Source: an uncultured Nitrospira sp.
Lineage (GTDB): Bacteria > Nitrospirota > Nitrospiria > Nitrospirales > Nitrospiraceae
Direction: 5' to 3'
Assembly: GCA_902500785.1 (NCBI GenBank)
Contig: CABVRW010000009.1
Coordinates: 1 to 64,000, forward strand
Length of the DNA stretch: 64,000 nucleotides
This document shows, piece after piece, positions 14,823-23,601 of the stretch. A program made the position numbers and the translations under genes. The notes beneath the pieces were generated by a model, which was not told the DNA's origin, made no database searches, and saw only the letters and a program-made list of their open reading frames with translations. Each line of letters starts with the position of its first letter. The first letter of the stretch is position 1.

Positions 14823-17528
14823 CTACCCGAAATGTTGCCGCACCAGGGTTTCGACGGATTTGAAGTGCCGCTCGGGAAGGTTTTTGAAGCGCCGTTTACA
14901 ATCGAGCAGGGCTTCGTCTACGGTCGCGAACGGTTCGATGGTTTCCATAAGGTGCCCATAGTAGTCCATCAGCTTCAGTTCGACGGTGCGCAGCAACGAC
15001 GGGTCCCCGGCCAGGGCGGACGCCGCCCGAGCCTGGTCGTTCCCCGATTCCACGAGCGCTTGAAAGCAAAGGCCCTTGAGTCGCTGGGTGACCGTGCTGC
15101 GATCCCATCCCAGCGCTTTCGCGGTGGCTTGCATGTCGAACCGATACTGGCGCAATTGATTCAAGACGGCGGCATCGCCGGCCGGGTCAGGGAGGAGCGG
15201 TTGTGTCTCGGTCTGCAGAACGGCAGACGACGGCTTGCCGGGGAGGCGAAGATCGGCGCTGGTGAGGATCGGTCCCTCGCAGAGCGCGACCGCCTGTTCG
15301 AGGCACTGGCGCAGCTCCCGCACGTTGCCTTTCCAGGCTTGTTGCTTGAGCGTCGCCAGCGCTTCTTCTGAGAGCTGCACGTTAGCGTGAAGGGTTTGCC
15401 TCCCGGCTTCGCGCAAACAGGCCTCCGCGAGGGACGGGATATCGTCGAGGCGGTCTCGTAGCGGCGGTAGGTGCAGGACGAGGCCCTTGAGCCGAAAATA
15501 GAGGTCTTCGCGAAACCAGCCTTCCGACACGCCACGCTGAAGGTCTTTGTTGGTTGCGGACACGATGCGGACATCCACCGTGGTGGGGCTCGTCGCCCCG
15601 ACACGGTAGAAGGTTTTGTCCTGCAACACCCGCAACAGTTTGCTTTGATGGTCGAGGCGGAGGTCGCCGATCTCGTCCAAGAAGATGGTGCCCTGATGCG
15701 CCAGTTCGAAATAGCCTTTGCGATCCGTGAGCGCGCCGGTGAAGCTGCCGCGGACGTGACCGAAGAGTTCGCTTTCGAACAGCTCCGGAGAGATGGCGGC
15801 CATGTTCACCGCGATGAAGGGCTTCGCCGATCGCGGGCTCAGGCGGTGCACGGCGCGCGCAAACAGCTCTTTGCCCGTTCCCGGTTCGCCGGTGATCAGG
15901 ACCGTGACGGTGGAGCGGGCACCTTTCTTGAGATCACGAAACATTGTCAGGATGGCCGGGTTTCGAGTGACGATGCCGAGGTGCTCGCATTCTCGGCAGA
16001 ACGCGTCCTGTTCCACATTCCCGAGTGGTGCCGCACTGAGGGTTGCGGCGCGCATGTGTTGGAGTTGTCGCTCGAGCTCGTCCATGCGCTGCCGCGTGGC
16101 GTCCTCTTGCGCCTGGGCGTCGGCGATTCTGAGCGCAAGGTCGGCGGCGCGCTTCGTCGACTCAGCCTCCTTGGAGGCGGAGTGAGACATGCTGGCACGG
16201 GCCGATTCCAAGTCTTCTGTCAAGGATTCCACCGCTGTCTCCCGGTAGACGAGCGCCTCGTGAACCGCCACCAAATTCTGCTGAACCTGCAGCATGTCCT
16301 GTTCCAACAGCGCTAGGCGTCGGGTCGCCACAATCTGCCCGAGCAGGCTGGTGGTCACGAGGACGATAATGGCTGCGGTGACGGGAATCACGAACGGCAG
16401 GACCCAATAGGCGTTGGTGAGCAAGGTCAGGGCGAAGACCAGATAGAGCACGAGGCTTCCCGTACCCAGCAGCAGCCCCTTCCAGTCCGGCCACCGGAGG
16501 ACGATCCAGGCCACACAGAGACAGAGTGCGAAGGTGACCAGCAGCTTCTGAAGCGGGGAGAGTTCACGTATCCAGTTCTGGGTGAGCAGTGTCTGGACCA
16601 GATGGGCTTGCAAGAGCAGGTCCGACGCCTCCTGGCCCGATGGAATGGCTCGCTCAGGCGGGGCGCCCGGTTGGGTCAGCAAGAGCACGACTTTCCCGTT
16701 GACCAGCGTGCTGAGTGCCTCATTGTCCTTCTGGTCGATCAAGCGGGAGAGTTCGGCCATCGTCGTTGTCGGGAAGGCGGTGGGCCCTTGCTGCCCGACA
16801 AAGTTGAGGAGCAGTCGCCCTTGAGGGTCCAGTGGGATAGTCAGAGCGCGGGTGGCGCCACCCGGCGTCCGCGCGTTGTCCAGCCGTATTTCCCCCGAGC
16901 GGCGTTCCACTTGGCTCACTGGAACCTGCCAAAAAGTGGCAGCCAACGAGAAGCCCAGGGCTGGAAGTTCGTCGGCTCCATTGCCGTGAAAGAGCCGAGT
17001 TCGGCGCACAATGCGATCCGAGTCGAGGACTGTTTGGAGCGCGCTTCTGCCCGGCGTGAGGCCGTGAGCCGGTAGGGCAAGCAGCTCCGTGTTCTGTTCG
17101 AGGGGCGGAGCCAGGAATGCCGGATAGGCGACAGTTCCGGCCGATTTGACGGCTTCAATCACCAAGGCATCGCTGACGGCGCCACCGAGATTGGGGGGAC
17201 TCGGCAGGTCGAGCGGAATATCAATCCCGATGGATGCGGCCCCCGCATCATGCAGCCCCGTGATGAGTCTAGCAGAGAGGCTGCGATCCCATAGGCCGGT
17301 GCCGAACTGTTGTTCGCTCGCCTGACCTCTGACGACCAGGAGGAGAGGTGAGTTCGGAGCCGGTTGTGAGCGAAGCCGCATCCAGGTGTCGTAGGGAGCC
17401 CATTCCAGCGCGGTATACGTCACGGGCGCCGGTGTCCACATGACTTCGGTGAGGGCGAGGGAGACCAACGCCATGACGACGGCTTGCAGCCAGACATTCC
17501 TGACGAACAGGCGGGTGGCTATTCGCAT
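14823..17528 (-). CDS. membrane-bound CHASE2 sigma-54-dependent activator
   Basis: 901 residues with an unusual layout. An N-terminal transmembrane helix leads to a CHASE2 extracytoplasmic sensor domain (about 35-320). Two or three transmembrane helices follow (about 330-400), then a coiled coil (about 405-490) and an AAA+ sigma-54-interaction domain (about 520-745). The AAA+ part has Walker A GEPGTGKE, the sigma-54 contact loop as GSFTGA (usually GAFTGA), Walker B FLDEIGDL and an arginine-finger region. A Fis-like HTH lies near 800-825 (MQATAKALGWDRSTVTQRL), with a ~70-residue tail. It would couple an envelope signal directly to sigma-54 transcription. The A-to-S change in the loop is conservative. 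Confidence 0.9.
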   Translation of the reverse strand: MRIATRLFVRNVWLQAVVMALVSLALTEVMWTPAPVTYTALEWAPYDTWMRLRSQPAPNSPLLLVVRGQASEQQFGTGLWDRSLSARLITGLHDAGAASIGIDIPLDLPSPPNLGGAVSDALVIEAVKSAGTVAYPAFLAPPLEQNTELLALPAHGLTPGRSALQTVLDSDRIVRRTRLFHGNGADELPALGFSLAATFWQVPVSQVERRSGEIRLDNARTPGGATRALTIPLDPQGRLLLNFVGQQGPTAFPTTTMAELSRLIDQKDNEALSTLVNGKVVLLLTQPGAPPERAIPSGQEASDLLLQAHLVQTLLTQNWIRELSPLQKLLVTFALCLCVAWIVLRWPDWKGLLLGTGSLVLYLVFALTLLTNAYWVLPFVIPVTAAIIVLVTTSLLGQIVATRRLALLEQDMLQVQQNLVAVHEALVYRETAVESLTEDLESARASMSHSASKEAESTKRAADLALRIADAQAQEDATRQRMDELERQLQHMRAATLSAAPLGNVEQDAFCRECEHLGIVTRNPAILTMFRDLKKGARSTVTVLITGEPGTGKELFARAVHRLSPRSAKPFIAVNMAAISPELFESELFGHVRGSFTGALTDRKGYFELAHQGTIFLDEIGDLRLDHQSKLLRVLQDKTFYRVGATSPTTVDVRIVSATNKDLQRGVSEGWFREDLYFRLKGLVLHLPPLRDRLDDIPSLAEACLREAGRQTLHANVQLSEEALATLKQQAWKGNVRELRQCLEQAVALCEGPILTSADLRLPGKPSSAVLQTETQPLLPDPAGDAAVLNQLRQYRFDMQATAKALGWDRSTVTQRLKGLCFQALVESGNDQARAASALAGDPSLLRTVELKLMDYYGHLMETIEPFATVDEALLDCKRRFKNLPERHFKSVETLVRQHFG

Positions 17529-17724
17529 GGGTGGTGGCGCCTAGCAGAATGGTGAAACAGTATGCCGGCGTCCTGCTCGCGCAGGCACTGCCGGCTCATT
17601 GGCCGCGGACCTCGCTCTGGTCGCTTGGGACGATTGATCGAACATCCTCCGAGCGGACCTGGTCCTGCTTCTGAGGCATATCGGTCGATTTGTCGAGGTG
17701 ACGGAACTACGGTTCAATAGCCTG

Positions 17725-19008
17725 CTAGGATTTGGGAGGCTCGGACGCGATCTCCTCGAGCATACGTTTCGCCTCATCCCGTGGCAGGCCTTTGAGATAG
17801 CTTTTCGCCTTGGCCAGGTCCGGCGCCAGTCCCAGTCCTTTGCCGTAGATGCGAGCCAGGGCCGTGCGGGAGGGAATGGCTCCATCGGCAGCGGTGGACT
17901 CCAAATAACTCAGGATCCATTGACCATGGGGCGGAAGTTGGCCATCGAGCCCCTGCTCATAGAGCTGGACGAGAGTCGCATGTGAGATGTCGTTGAGGGC
18001 ATAGGCTTCCCGTAACAGCACCGGCAGGGCCTCGGCGGTGCGTCCCTGCTTGAGCAAGGTGGTGCCGACGGTTTCTGTTGCCTGGTCTCCTCGGTCGAGA
18101 TCGGGAAAGTCCAGCCACAGCTGGTCGCAATAGTTCTTGAAGGCCTCCGCCGCCGCTTTGGACTGTTTCGTCTGGAGGGGACCTCTGACCGCCGCCAGCC
18201 GTCTGAGTTGGGTCAGCGCTTGCGCGGCTTCTGGAAGCCCTTGCTCGAAGGCTCGGGCCCACCAGGTGATGGCCATGATTTGACTCTTCTCCACGCCTTG
18301 ACCCGAGCGATAGGCGTTTCCAAGAAAATATTGGGCTTTGGCCAATCCTGCCAGCGCGGCGGCCTCAAGCTCCTGGGCCGCGTCCTTCTCCCGTCCCGCC
18401 ATTTTCAGCACTAGCCCGAGTCGATAATGGGCCTCGGCGAAGTCCTCTTTCAGGCGCAACGCTTCCTGGTAGGCCTTGATGGCCGATTGCACATGTCCCC
18501 GGGTGTAATGAATCGTGCCCATGCTGTAGTGCGCTTGCACAAGGTTTGGATCCAGACGGACGGCCTCCTGGAGCTCCGTCATGGCGGTGCGCCAGTCTTG
18601 TTTGGCCATGAGTGCAGTACCCAAGTCCAAATGGGCTTGCGCGACGGTCGGATGGAATCGCAAGGCGGTCCGATATTCATCGATCGCCCCATCGGTGTCG
18701 CCCAGCTGGAATAATGTTCGGCCCAGGGTGAGACGTGGTTCCTGGGCATCGGGTTCGAGATGCAGCGCTTGTCGTGCCTGGGTGAGGATTTCCAGTAGAC
18801 TCAGCGGTGCAGGGACCACCGGTACTGGCGCCGGTTCCGGCGTTTCCGGCGGAGGAAGGGATTCGGGAGGGAGTGGTTCTTCCCGAATGGGTTCCGGTAG
18901 AGGGAGCGCGGAAGGATCTTCTTGCGCACCGGCCCACGCCGGGTGGATGAGCAGGGCCGCCGTCAGGATCAAAGGCCACCCTCTCATGGTGGCGCGGTGC
19001 AGGAACAT
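17725..19008 (-). CDS. secreted TPR/Sel1-repeat protein
   Basis: 427 residues from Met at 19008; 18987 is an alternative start, and the frame is open to 19167. A signal peptide (GWPLILTAALLIHPAWA) is followed by a Pro/Glu-rich linker. Tandem TPR motifs then span about 75-240 (YRTALRFHPTVAQAHLDLG, AHYRLGLVLKMAGREKD). A Sel1-type repeat follows (AYRSGQGVEKSQIMAITWWARAFEQG, given here in two parts: GQGVEKSQIM, ITWWARAFEQG). The fold is a protein-protein scaffold in the periplasm. It lies upstream of the CHASE2 regulator gene on the same strand and may act in the same envelope process, which is inference from position only. Confidence 0.82.
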   Translation of the reverse strand: MFLHRATMRGWPLILTAALLIHPAWAGAQEDPSALPLPEPIREEPLPPESLPPPETPEPAPVPVVPAPLSLLEILTQARQALHLEPDAQEPRLTLGRTLFQLGDTDGAIDEYRTALRFHPTVAQAHLDLGTALMAKQDWRTAMTELQEAVRLDPNLVQAHYSMGTIHYTRGHVQSAIKAYQEALRLKEDFAEAHYRLGLVLKMAGREKDAAQELEAAALAGLAKAQYFLGNAYRSGQGVEKSQIMAITWWARAFEQGLPEAAQALTQLRRLAAVRGPLQTKQSKAAAEAFKNYCDQLWLDFPDLDRGDQATETVGTTLLKQGRTAEALPVLLREAYALNDISHATLVQLYEQGLDGQLPPHGQWILSYLESTAADGAIPSRTALARIYGKGLGLAPDLAKAKSYLKGLPRDEAKRMLEEIASEPPKS

Positions 19009-19167
19009 AGGCGCTGACAAACCTCCAGGTGAAAAGACTTCTCTATATACACATAGATGAGCCGGAAATTCCATGGGAGTTCGGGTGGAAAACGCGTCCG
19101 GTCTTGTGCGGGCCGGTGCATGCGACTTCATGATCAGGAGGGGGAGTCGGCTATGGCGCCCGATCAC

Positions 19168-19836
19168 TCACTGGCTGAGTAAGGCCAGAGCCACGACCAT
19201 TGCGACCAGCAGACCCAACAAGCCCAGTATGAGATAGCGCCACAAGGAGAGTTGGTCCTGGACCGGCATGAACCCCAAGCTGACACCCTCTGCCAGAAGC
19301 CAGTTTCTGAATTCCTGCGGAGAGACATGGCTGAGGCCGCGGTCTGTGCAGGAGGCGATGAAGCGATCCACCACGACGCCCTGGAGTGCAGCGCGAATCA
19401 GCTTCTCCAGCCAACGTGGGAGTCGGAGTCGGTTCCCGGTCTGAGTCACGCAGCGGTCGACAATGGCTTCGTATTCCTGTCGAACCGTGGAAAGAGTTCG
19501 TGCTGCCGCTGGTGTCGTCCTCTCCATGGGGGGGAGGGTGTGAAGCCAGTCACGGAGGGTGAGTTCCAATCGCTCGACCGTGTGTTGGGCTGCGCTCAAC
19601 ACACCGGCGAGGACGCCGCCGATCAGCGCGAAGACGACACACAGTGCGGTGAGAGACCAGCTGCCCAGGGTGGCCCATGTGCCATGGGTTGAGACGGAAG
19701 TGCTGGACCAGACGGCAGCGCCTCCCACGATGGCGATCGCTGTGAGGACGTGCAGCGGCAGGGTCCAGACCAGCGTGCGGAGGAAGGTGCGGGGCTTCTT
19801 CGCGCCGGGGAGGGGTGACGGGGTGGACATAGTCAC
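19168..19836 (-). CDS. two-helix inner-membrane protein of unknown function
   Basis: 222 residues. Hydrophobic segments lie near 24-44 (LPLHVLTAIAIVGGAAVW), 55-75 (SWSLTALCVVFALIGGVLAG) and at the extreme C-terminus (YLILGLLGLLVAMVVALALL). The middle is a soluble helical region (about 80-185), perhaps in the cytoplasm. I recognise no family. The gene sits 12 bp after the HIT gene and just before the TPR gene, so it is probably part of one minus-strand operon. Either the ATG at 19836 or the one 6 nt later may be used. Confidence 0.7.
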   Translation of the reverse strand: MTMSTPSPLPGAKKPRTFLRTLVWTLPLHVLTAIAIVGGAAVWSSTSVSTHGTWATLGSWSLTALCVVFALIGGVLAGVLSAAQHTVERLELTLRDWLHTLPPMERTTPAAARTLSTVRQEYEAIVDRCVTQTGNRLRLPRWLEKLIRAALQGVVVDRFIASCTDRGLSHVSPQEFRNWLLAEGVSLGFMPVQDQLSLWRYLILGLLGLLVAMVVALALLSQ

Positions 19837-19848
19837 TAGGCGATGGGG

Positions 19849-20298
19849 TCAGGGCCTCTGCGGCATCTGATTCAGGTGAGCCGGCCAGACGTGTCGGAGA
19901 CGGTCCACCTCGGCAGCAAGTGCGTCCGGTTGAAGCTGGACCGGTTCATGCGCGATACGCCACACCGGGTCGAGCGGCGCCGGATCGCGGGGAAGGCGTG
20001 GAATCAGATGCCAATGGATGTGGGGGACCTGGTTGCCGAGCAGCTCATAGTTGATCTTCACCGCCCGCCACGCCTCGGCGAGCACAGCGGCGACCTCGGC
20101 GACTTCTTCAATGAGGCGGCTGCGTTCGTCGCGAGAGAGGTGGAAGAGTTCCGTGGCATGGTGTTTCAGTACCAGCACGGTCCAGCCGGGGAAGAACTGG
20201 TCGTCATGCAGATAGGCCTGCGTGAGTCCACAGTCGGCGATGAAATAGTCCTGCTTCGGCCACAGGCCAACGCAGACTTTGCAGCTCAGCTGGTTCAT
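19849..20298 (-). CDS. HIT-family nucleotide hydrolase
   Basis: 149 residues. The histidine-triad motif is HIHWHLIPR (H-x-H-x-H), which binds the phosphate of nucleotide conjugates. An N-terminal CxxC-like pair (CKVC) and a preceding WTVLVLKHHATEL strand fit the HIT fold. It is probably a nucleoside-monophosphate-conjugate or dinucleoside-polyphosphate hydrolase; the exact substrate cannot be read. The start overlaps the stop of the preceding gene as ATGA (20295-20298), which implies coupled translation. Confidence 0.85.
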   Translation of the reverse strand: MNQLSCKVCVGLWPKQDYFIADCGLTQAYLHDDQFFPGWTVLVLKHHATELFHLSRDERSRLIEEVAEVAAVLAEAWRAVKINYELLGNQVPHIHWHLIPRLPRDPAPLDPVWRIAHEPVQLQPDALAAEVDRLRHVWPAHLNQMPQRP

Positions 20299-20921
20299 GG
20301 CTGGCTGACGGCGTGGCCTTCTTCCGGAGTGATCAGGCCCTTCTTGATCAACAGCTGAATGAGTTTATCCGTAGTCGCTTTCTGCGGCGCGACGGCGGCC
20401 GCTGCGGCTGCGGCCGAGCTTTTCGGTTTAGGTGGCTCGCGTTTTTGTCCCATCACGCGGAAGGACGGGGTGAAGACAACAACATAGTCCAAGTTGCGGA
20501 GGCGGACGGTGGCGGGAAGGCTCTCGCTGTGGGGGGGGAGGTCGGGAGTGGCCCCGGGAGGAATACGAAAAAATGGTTTGCCGTCCTCTGTGTATCCATC
20601 TTGGCCGAGGACCTCCATTCGGCTCAGCAGGGATTCGTTCGTCAGGTTCGTGTGGTCGTCCCCCGCGATGTTGGTGATGCGATCCAGCACGAGGATCAAG
20701 GAGTCGGCGATGAAGGGGTCCGCGGAATTGTTGCGGACCGTCACGTCATATCGGTACTCGCTCGAAAAGTTATCCCGGCTGCGCAAGGTGACAAATGCGG
20801 CGGCTTTACCGGTCAGATCAGTCAGTTGCTCGGCTGCGACGGCGACCAGAGGCGTGCAGGTCTCCGCCAGCAGGAGGCAGACGCTTCCCACCAATAGCTG
20901 TATGGACCGCGTGTTTCCCAT
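20295..20921 (-). CDS. secreted protein of unknown function with poly-Ala linker
   Basis: 208 residues. The start at 20921 follows a GGGAGGG box and opens a signal peptide (IQLLVGSVCLLLAETCTPLVAVAA). The mature part (about 30-160) looks like a beta-sandwich (YRYDVTVRNNSADPF, LDYVVVFTPSFRVMG). It is followed by an eight-Ala linker and a short helical end (DKLIQLLIKKGLITPEEG). That tail resembles the short C-terminal helices of other envelope proteins that start a coiled segment. No family is recognised. It is the first gene of the minus-strand HIT/TPR/CHASE2 run. Confidence 0.72.
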   Translation of the reverse strand: MGNTRSIQLLVGSVCLLLAETCTPLVAVAAEQLTDLTGKAAAFVTLRSRDNFSSEYRYDVTVRNNSADPFIADSLILVLDRITNIAGDDHTNLTNESLLSRMEVLGQDGYTEDGKPFFRIPPGATPDLPPHSESLPATVRLRNLDYVVVFTPSFRVMGQKREPPKPKSSAAAAAAAVAPQKATTDKLIQLLIKKGLITPEEGHAVSQP

Positions 20922-21013
20922 GATACCCTCCCGGTTGTCGCACCGCCGTGGACTCAGAATAACAAAGCCCCACAGTGAGTGCGAGGAAATCCTCTGCGTC
21001 GGTGGTGGTTTGC

Positions 21014-21043
21014 TTGACACGTTCTTTTCACGGACGATATTCT
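21014..21043 (+). promoter_or_regulatory. sigma-70 promoter for the HD-protein/yjbQ/protease genes
   Basis: TTGACA (21014-21019), an 18-base spacer, TATTCT (21038-21043). It would start a transcript with a ~35-nt leader before the ATG at 21084. Confidence 0.6.
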
Positions 21044-21083
21044 GCCCGCCGGTAGATGATCGACTGCGGTTTACCACACCTAC

Positions 21084-21956
21084 ATGGCCAAGACACGTAT
21101 TACGTCCCCTCCGTTGATTCTCCCGCGCGCCTTAGTCTCCAACTTGTTGCGTCTCTATGACTATCCGGACCCGCGTCGTCCTGGACGGCTCATAAAGGGC
21201 TATGATTGTCCGCATGCACTTCGGACGGCCCGGATGTGCGCCGCCGTGGCCCAGAGCATGGGACACCAGCCGGCGCGCGTGCGGCAGTATCAAATCGCCT
21301 GTATCTTGCATGATTTGGGCCGCGCCGGGCTTGATCGACGACTCTTCGGCCGGATCTGGTCCTGGGCCCGCGCGCAGGGAATCCCCACGAGGCCACGTGA
21401 ATGGCGGGCCATTCACCCGGAGACCCGTTATGGACGGGAAACCGAGGCGTTTGTGGCGCGGTATCGAGACGCGATGGAAGAGGCCGGCATCGCCCTGAAT
21501 CCCTGGGCCTGTGAACAGGTGGAAATGCGGCTGGGGTATGCCCGCAGGCTGGCGGCTCGATTACGTGTCGTGAAACCGCGCTTGCGCGAGCTGGCGGTCG
21601 CCTGGTCACCGTGGATGAGCCGGATCATATTGTACTACTACTATCCTGAGAAGCTCAAGGGCGCGCAGCCCTGGGTGCGGCAGCTGGCCGAGATCTTGGT
21701 CGCTTGCGAACAATTTGAAGCCTATAGCAATCAGCGCCGGGGGCGTGACTATTATGGGCGACGGCGCGAAGAGTTGTCGGAGGCCTTCGCCTATTTGGAT
21801 GCGTTGCAGGAGGACGCGATCATCAGTCGTCCGGTGGTGCAGGCCTTACGGGCGCTTGCGTCGGAAGGGGTGTTCGATCGCGTTCTGGAGGAGGCGAAGG
21901 GGGAGCCGCTGTCCCGACGCGAGCGCATGTTCTTACGCCGGGCGGGTCAGGAGTAA
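21084..21956 (+). CDS. HD-domain phosphohydrolase-like protein
   Basis: 290 residues, cytoplasmic. The metal-binding HD motif is ACILHDLGRAGLD near residue 78, with an upstream His in KGYDCPHALRTARM. Later His and Asp residues (AIHPETRYGRE; VACEQFEAYSNQRRG) match the order of HD-GYP-related proteins, but a clear GYP motif is not present. The substrate is unknown; the family hydrolyses phosphate esters, including cyclic dinucleotides. It is the first gene of a three-gene plus-strand run with YjbQ and a PDZ protease. Confidence 0.8.
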   Translation: MAKTRITSPPLILPRALVSNLLRLYDYPDPRRPGRLIKGYDCPHALRTARMCAAVAQSMGHQPARVRQYQIACILHDLGRAGLDRRLFGRIWSWARAQGIPTRPREWRAIHPETRYGRETEAFVARYRDAMEEAGIALNPWACEQVEMRLGYARRLAARLRVVKPRLRELAVAWSPWMSRIILYYYYPEKLKGAQPWVRQLAEILVACEQFEAYSNQRRGRDYYGRRREELSEAFAYLDALQEDAIISRPVVQALRALASEGVFDRVLEEAKGEPLSRRERMFLRRAGQE

Positions 21957-21960
21957 ACTT

Positions 21961-22383
21961 ATGCCGGTCAGGAGTGTGTCGATTCAGGTGACTATGCAGG
22001 GCGATTGCCGGGTGGAGAATATTACCGGACAGGTCCAAGCGGTGCTGAAGCAGACGCAGTTGCGCACGGGGATTCTCACTCTCTTCATCAGGCACACGAC
22101 TGCTTCCGTCTTGATCATTGAGGATGAGCCGGGCATCCGCGCCGATACGAAGGCGCTATGGGAACGATTGATTCCGGCCGATCCCGGCTGGCAGCACAAC
22201 ACGCGCAATGCAGGAGAAGACAACGGCCATAGCCACTTGCGTGGTCAGTTGCAGGGACAGTCACTCACAGTACCCTTCAACGAGGGAGCGCTGACGCTCG
22301 GAATCTGGCAGCAGATCGTGGTGTTGGATTTCGATACTCGCCCGCGAACCAGGGACCTCGTGCTGCAGGTCATCGGGGAATAG
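21961..22383 (+). CDS. yjbQ: YjbQ/UPF0047 family protein (secondary thiamine-phosphate synthase type)
   Basis: 140 residues, family length. Signatures are GILTLFIRHTTASVLI, an acidic EDEPG, NTRNAGEDNGHSHLRGQ and a C-terminal QQIVVLDFDTRPRTR. The conserved His and Glu/Asp residues form the family's proposed active site. Family members can make thiamine phosphate weakly in vitro, but the physiological role is unsettled. The start has an AGGAG box 7 nt upstream. It lies 4 bp after the HD gene and 1 bp before the protease gene. Confidence 0.9.
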   Translation: MPVRSVSIQVTMQGDCRVENITGQVQAVLKQTQLRTGILTLFIRHTTASVLIIEDEPGIRADTKALWERLIPADPGWQHNTRNAGEDNGHSHLRGQLQGQSLTVPFNEGALTLGIWQQIVVLDFDTRPRTRDLVLQVIGE

Positions 22384-22384
22384 G

Positions 22385-23515
22385 ATGCGTCTGAGCGGGG
22401 CGAGTACATCGGGGCGCGGCGGGGGTCGGCGGGAACGTGGTCTGAAGGCGGCGCTGTTGGCGGTGGGACTGTCGTCACCCGCATGGCTCTGGATCGCCGA
22501 GGGAACGGACGGGGTGCGTCTGGCAGAATCAGCCGTCCAGACCGAACTTAGCTCGGAGGAATTGGCGACCATCGCCGTGTTCGAGCGCGCCACGCAATCG
22601 GTGGTGTTCATTGCGAATACGGCGATGCAGCGTGATCCCTGGTCGTTTAATCTGTTCGAAGTTCCGCAGGGATCCGGGACGGGCTTCGTGTGGAGCCGGC
22701 AGGGGCACATCGTCACCAATTACCATGTTATTTATGGGGCGGATGCCATCACGGTGACGTTGGCCGATCGCACGGAGCACAAGGCGAAAGTCATCGGCGT
22801 CGATCCCGATCACGACCTCGCCGTGTTGCAGATTCACGCTCCCGAGGCGGCGCTTCAGCAGGCTACCATCGGCAATTCCCAGTCACTGCGGGTCGGGCAG
22901 AAGGTCCTGGCGATCGGCAACCCTTTCGGCCTTGATCATACCCTGACCACGGGCGTCGTGAGCGCCCTTGGCCGCACCATCAAGTCGATGAGCAATCGGA
23001 CCATCGAGGGGGTGATTCAAACCGATGCTGCGATCAACCCGGGCAACTCGGGGGGGCCGTTGCTGGACAGTGCCGGACGGCTGATCGGCGTAAATACCCA
23101 GATCATGAGTCCGAGCGGCGCATTCGCCGGTATCGGGTTCGCGGTGCCGGTCGATATGGTGAGTCGGATCGTACCTGAATTGATCAAGCATGGAAAGCTG
23201 ATCAGGCCGGGATTGGGTATCTCATTGGTCCCCGATGCCATGGCGCGGCGCTGGGGCGTCACCGGCGTCATTATCGGGAAGGTCGGGCGAGGCAGCGCGG
23301 CCGAGCGCGTCGGGCTGCGTGGCGCGCGTGAGACGGTCAGAGGCCGGATCGAGTTGGGCGATATTATCGTCGCGGTGGACGGCAAGCCGGTGGAGACGGT
23401 TGAGGATTTGATGGACCGGATGGAGCAGCACAAGGTCGGCGACCAAGTGACGATCGAGTACTCCCGTGGCAACCGCCGATTGCAGGTCACGGCGACGCTT
23501 CAGGCTGTCAATTGA
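22385..23515 (+). CDS. trypsin-like serine protease with C-terminal PDZ domain (DegP/HtrA family)
   Basis: 376 residues. An N-terminal hydrophobic export segment (AALLAVGLSSPAWLWIA) is followed by an S1C protease domain. The triad is His in VTNYHVIYGAD, Asp in DHDLAVLQI and Ser at about residue 222 in NPGNSGGPLLD. One PDZ domain follows (about 270-370; RGRIELGDIIVAVDG). A single PDZ makes it DegS/MucD-like rather than DegP with two. It acts in periplasmic protein quality control. It directly precedes the proteasome genes, which is a suggestive but unproven link. Confidence 0.92.
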   Translation: MRLSGASTSGRGGGRRERGLKAALLAVGLSSPAWLWIAEGTDGVRLAESAVQTELSSEELATIAVFERATQSVVFIANTAMQRDPWSFNLFEVPQGSGTGFVWSRQGHIVTNYHVIYGADAITVTLADRTEHKAKVIGVDPDHDLAVLQIHAPEAALQQATIGNSQSLRVGQKVLAIGNPFGLDHTLTTGVVSALGRTIKSMSNRTIEGVIQTDAAINPGNSGGPLLDSAGRLIGVNTQIMSPSGAFAGIGFAVPVDMVSRIVPELIKHGKLIRPGLGISLVPDAMARRWGVTGVIIGKVGRGSAAERVGLRGARETVRGRIELGDIIVAVDGKPVETVEDLMDRMEQHKVGDQVTIEYSRGNRRLQVTATLQAVN

Positions 23516-23601
23516 TCCGTGGGGTGTGTGAACCGACCGCGACAGTGCGGTTGTCCTCTGTGTTAGGATGACCAAAGTTGGACCAGCCGGAGGAACGATA
23601 C

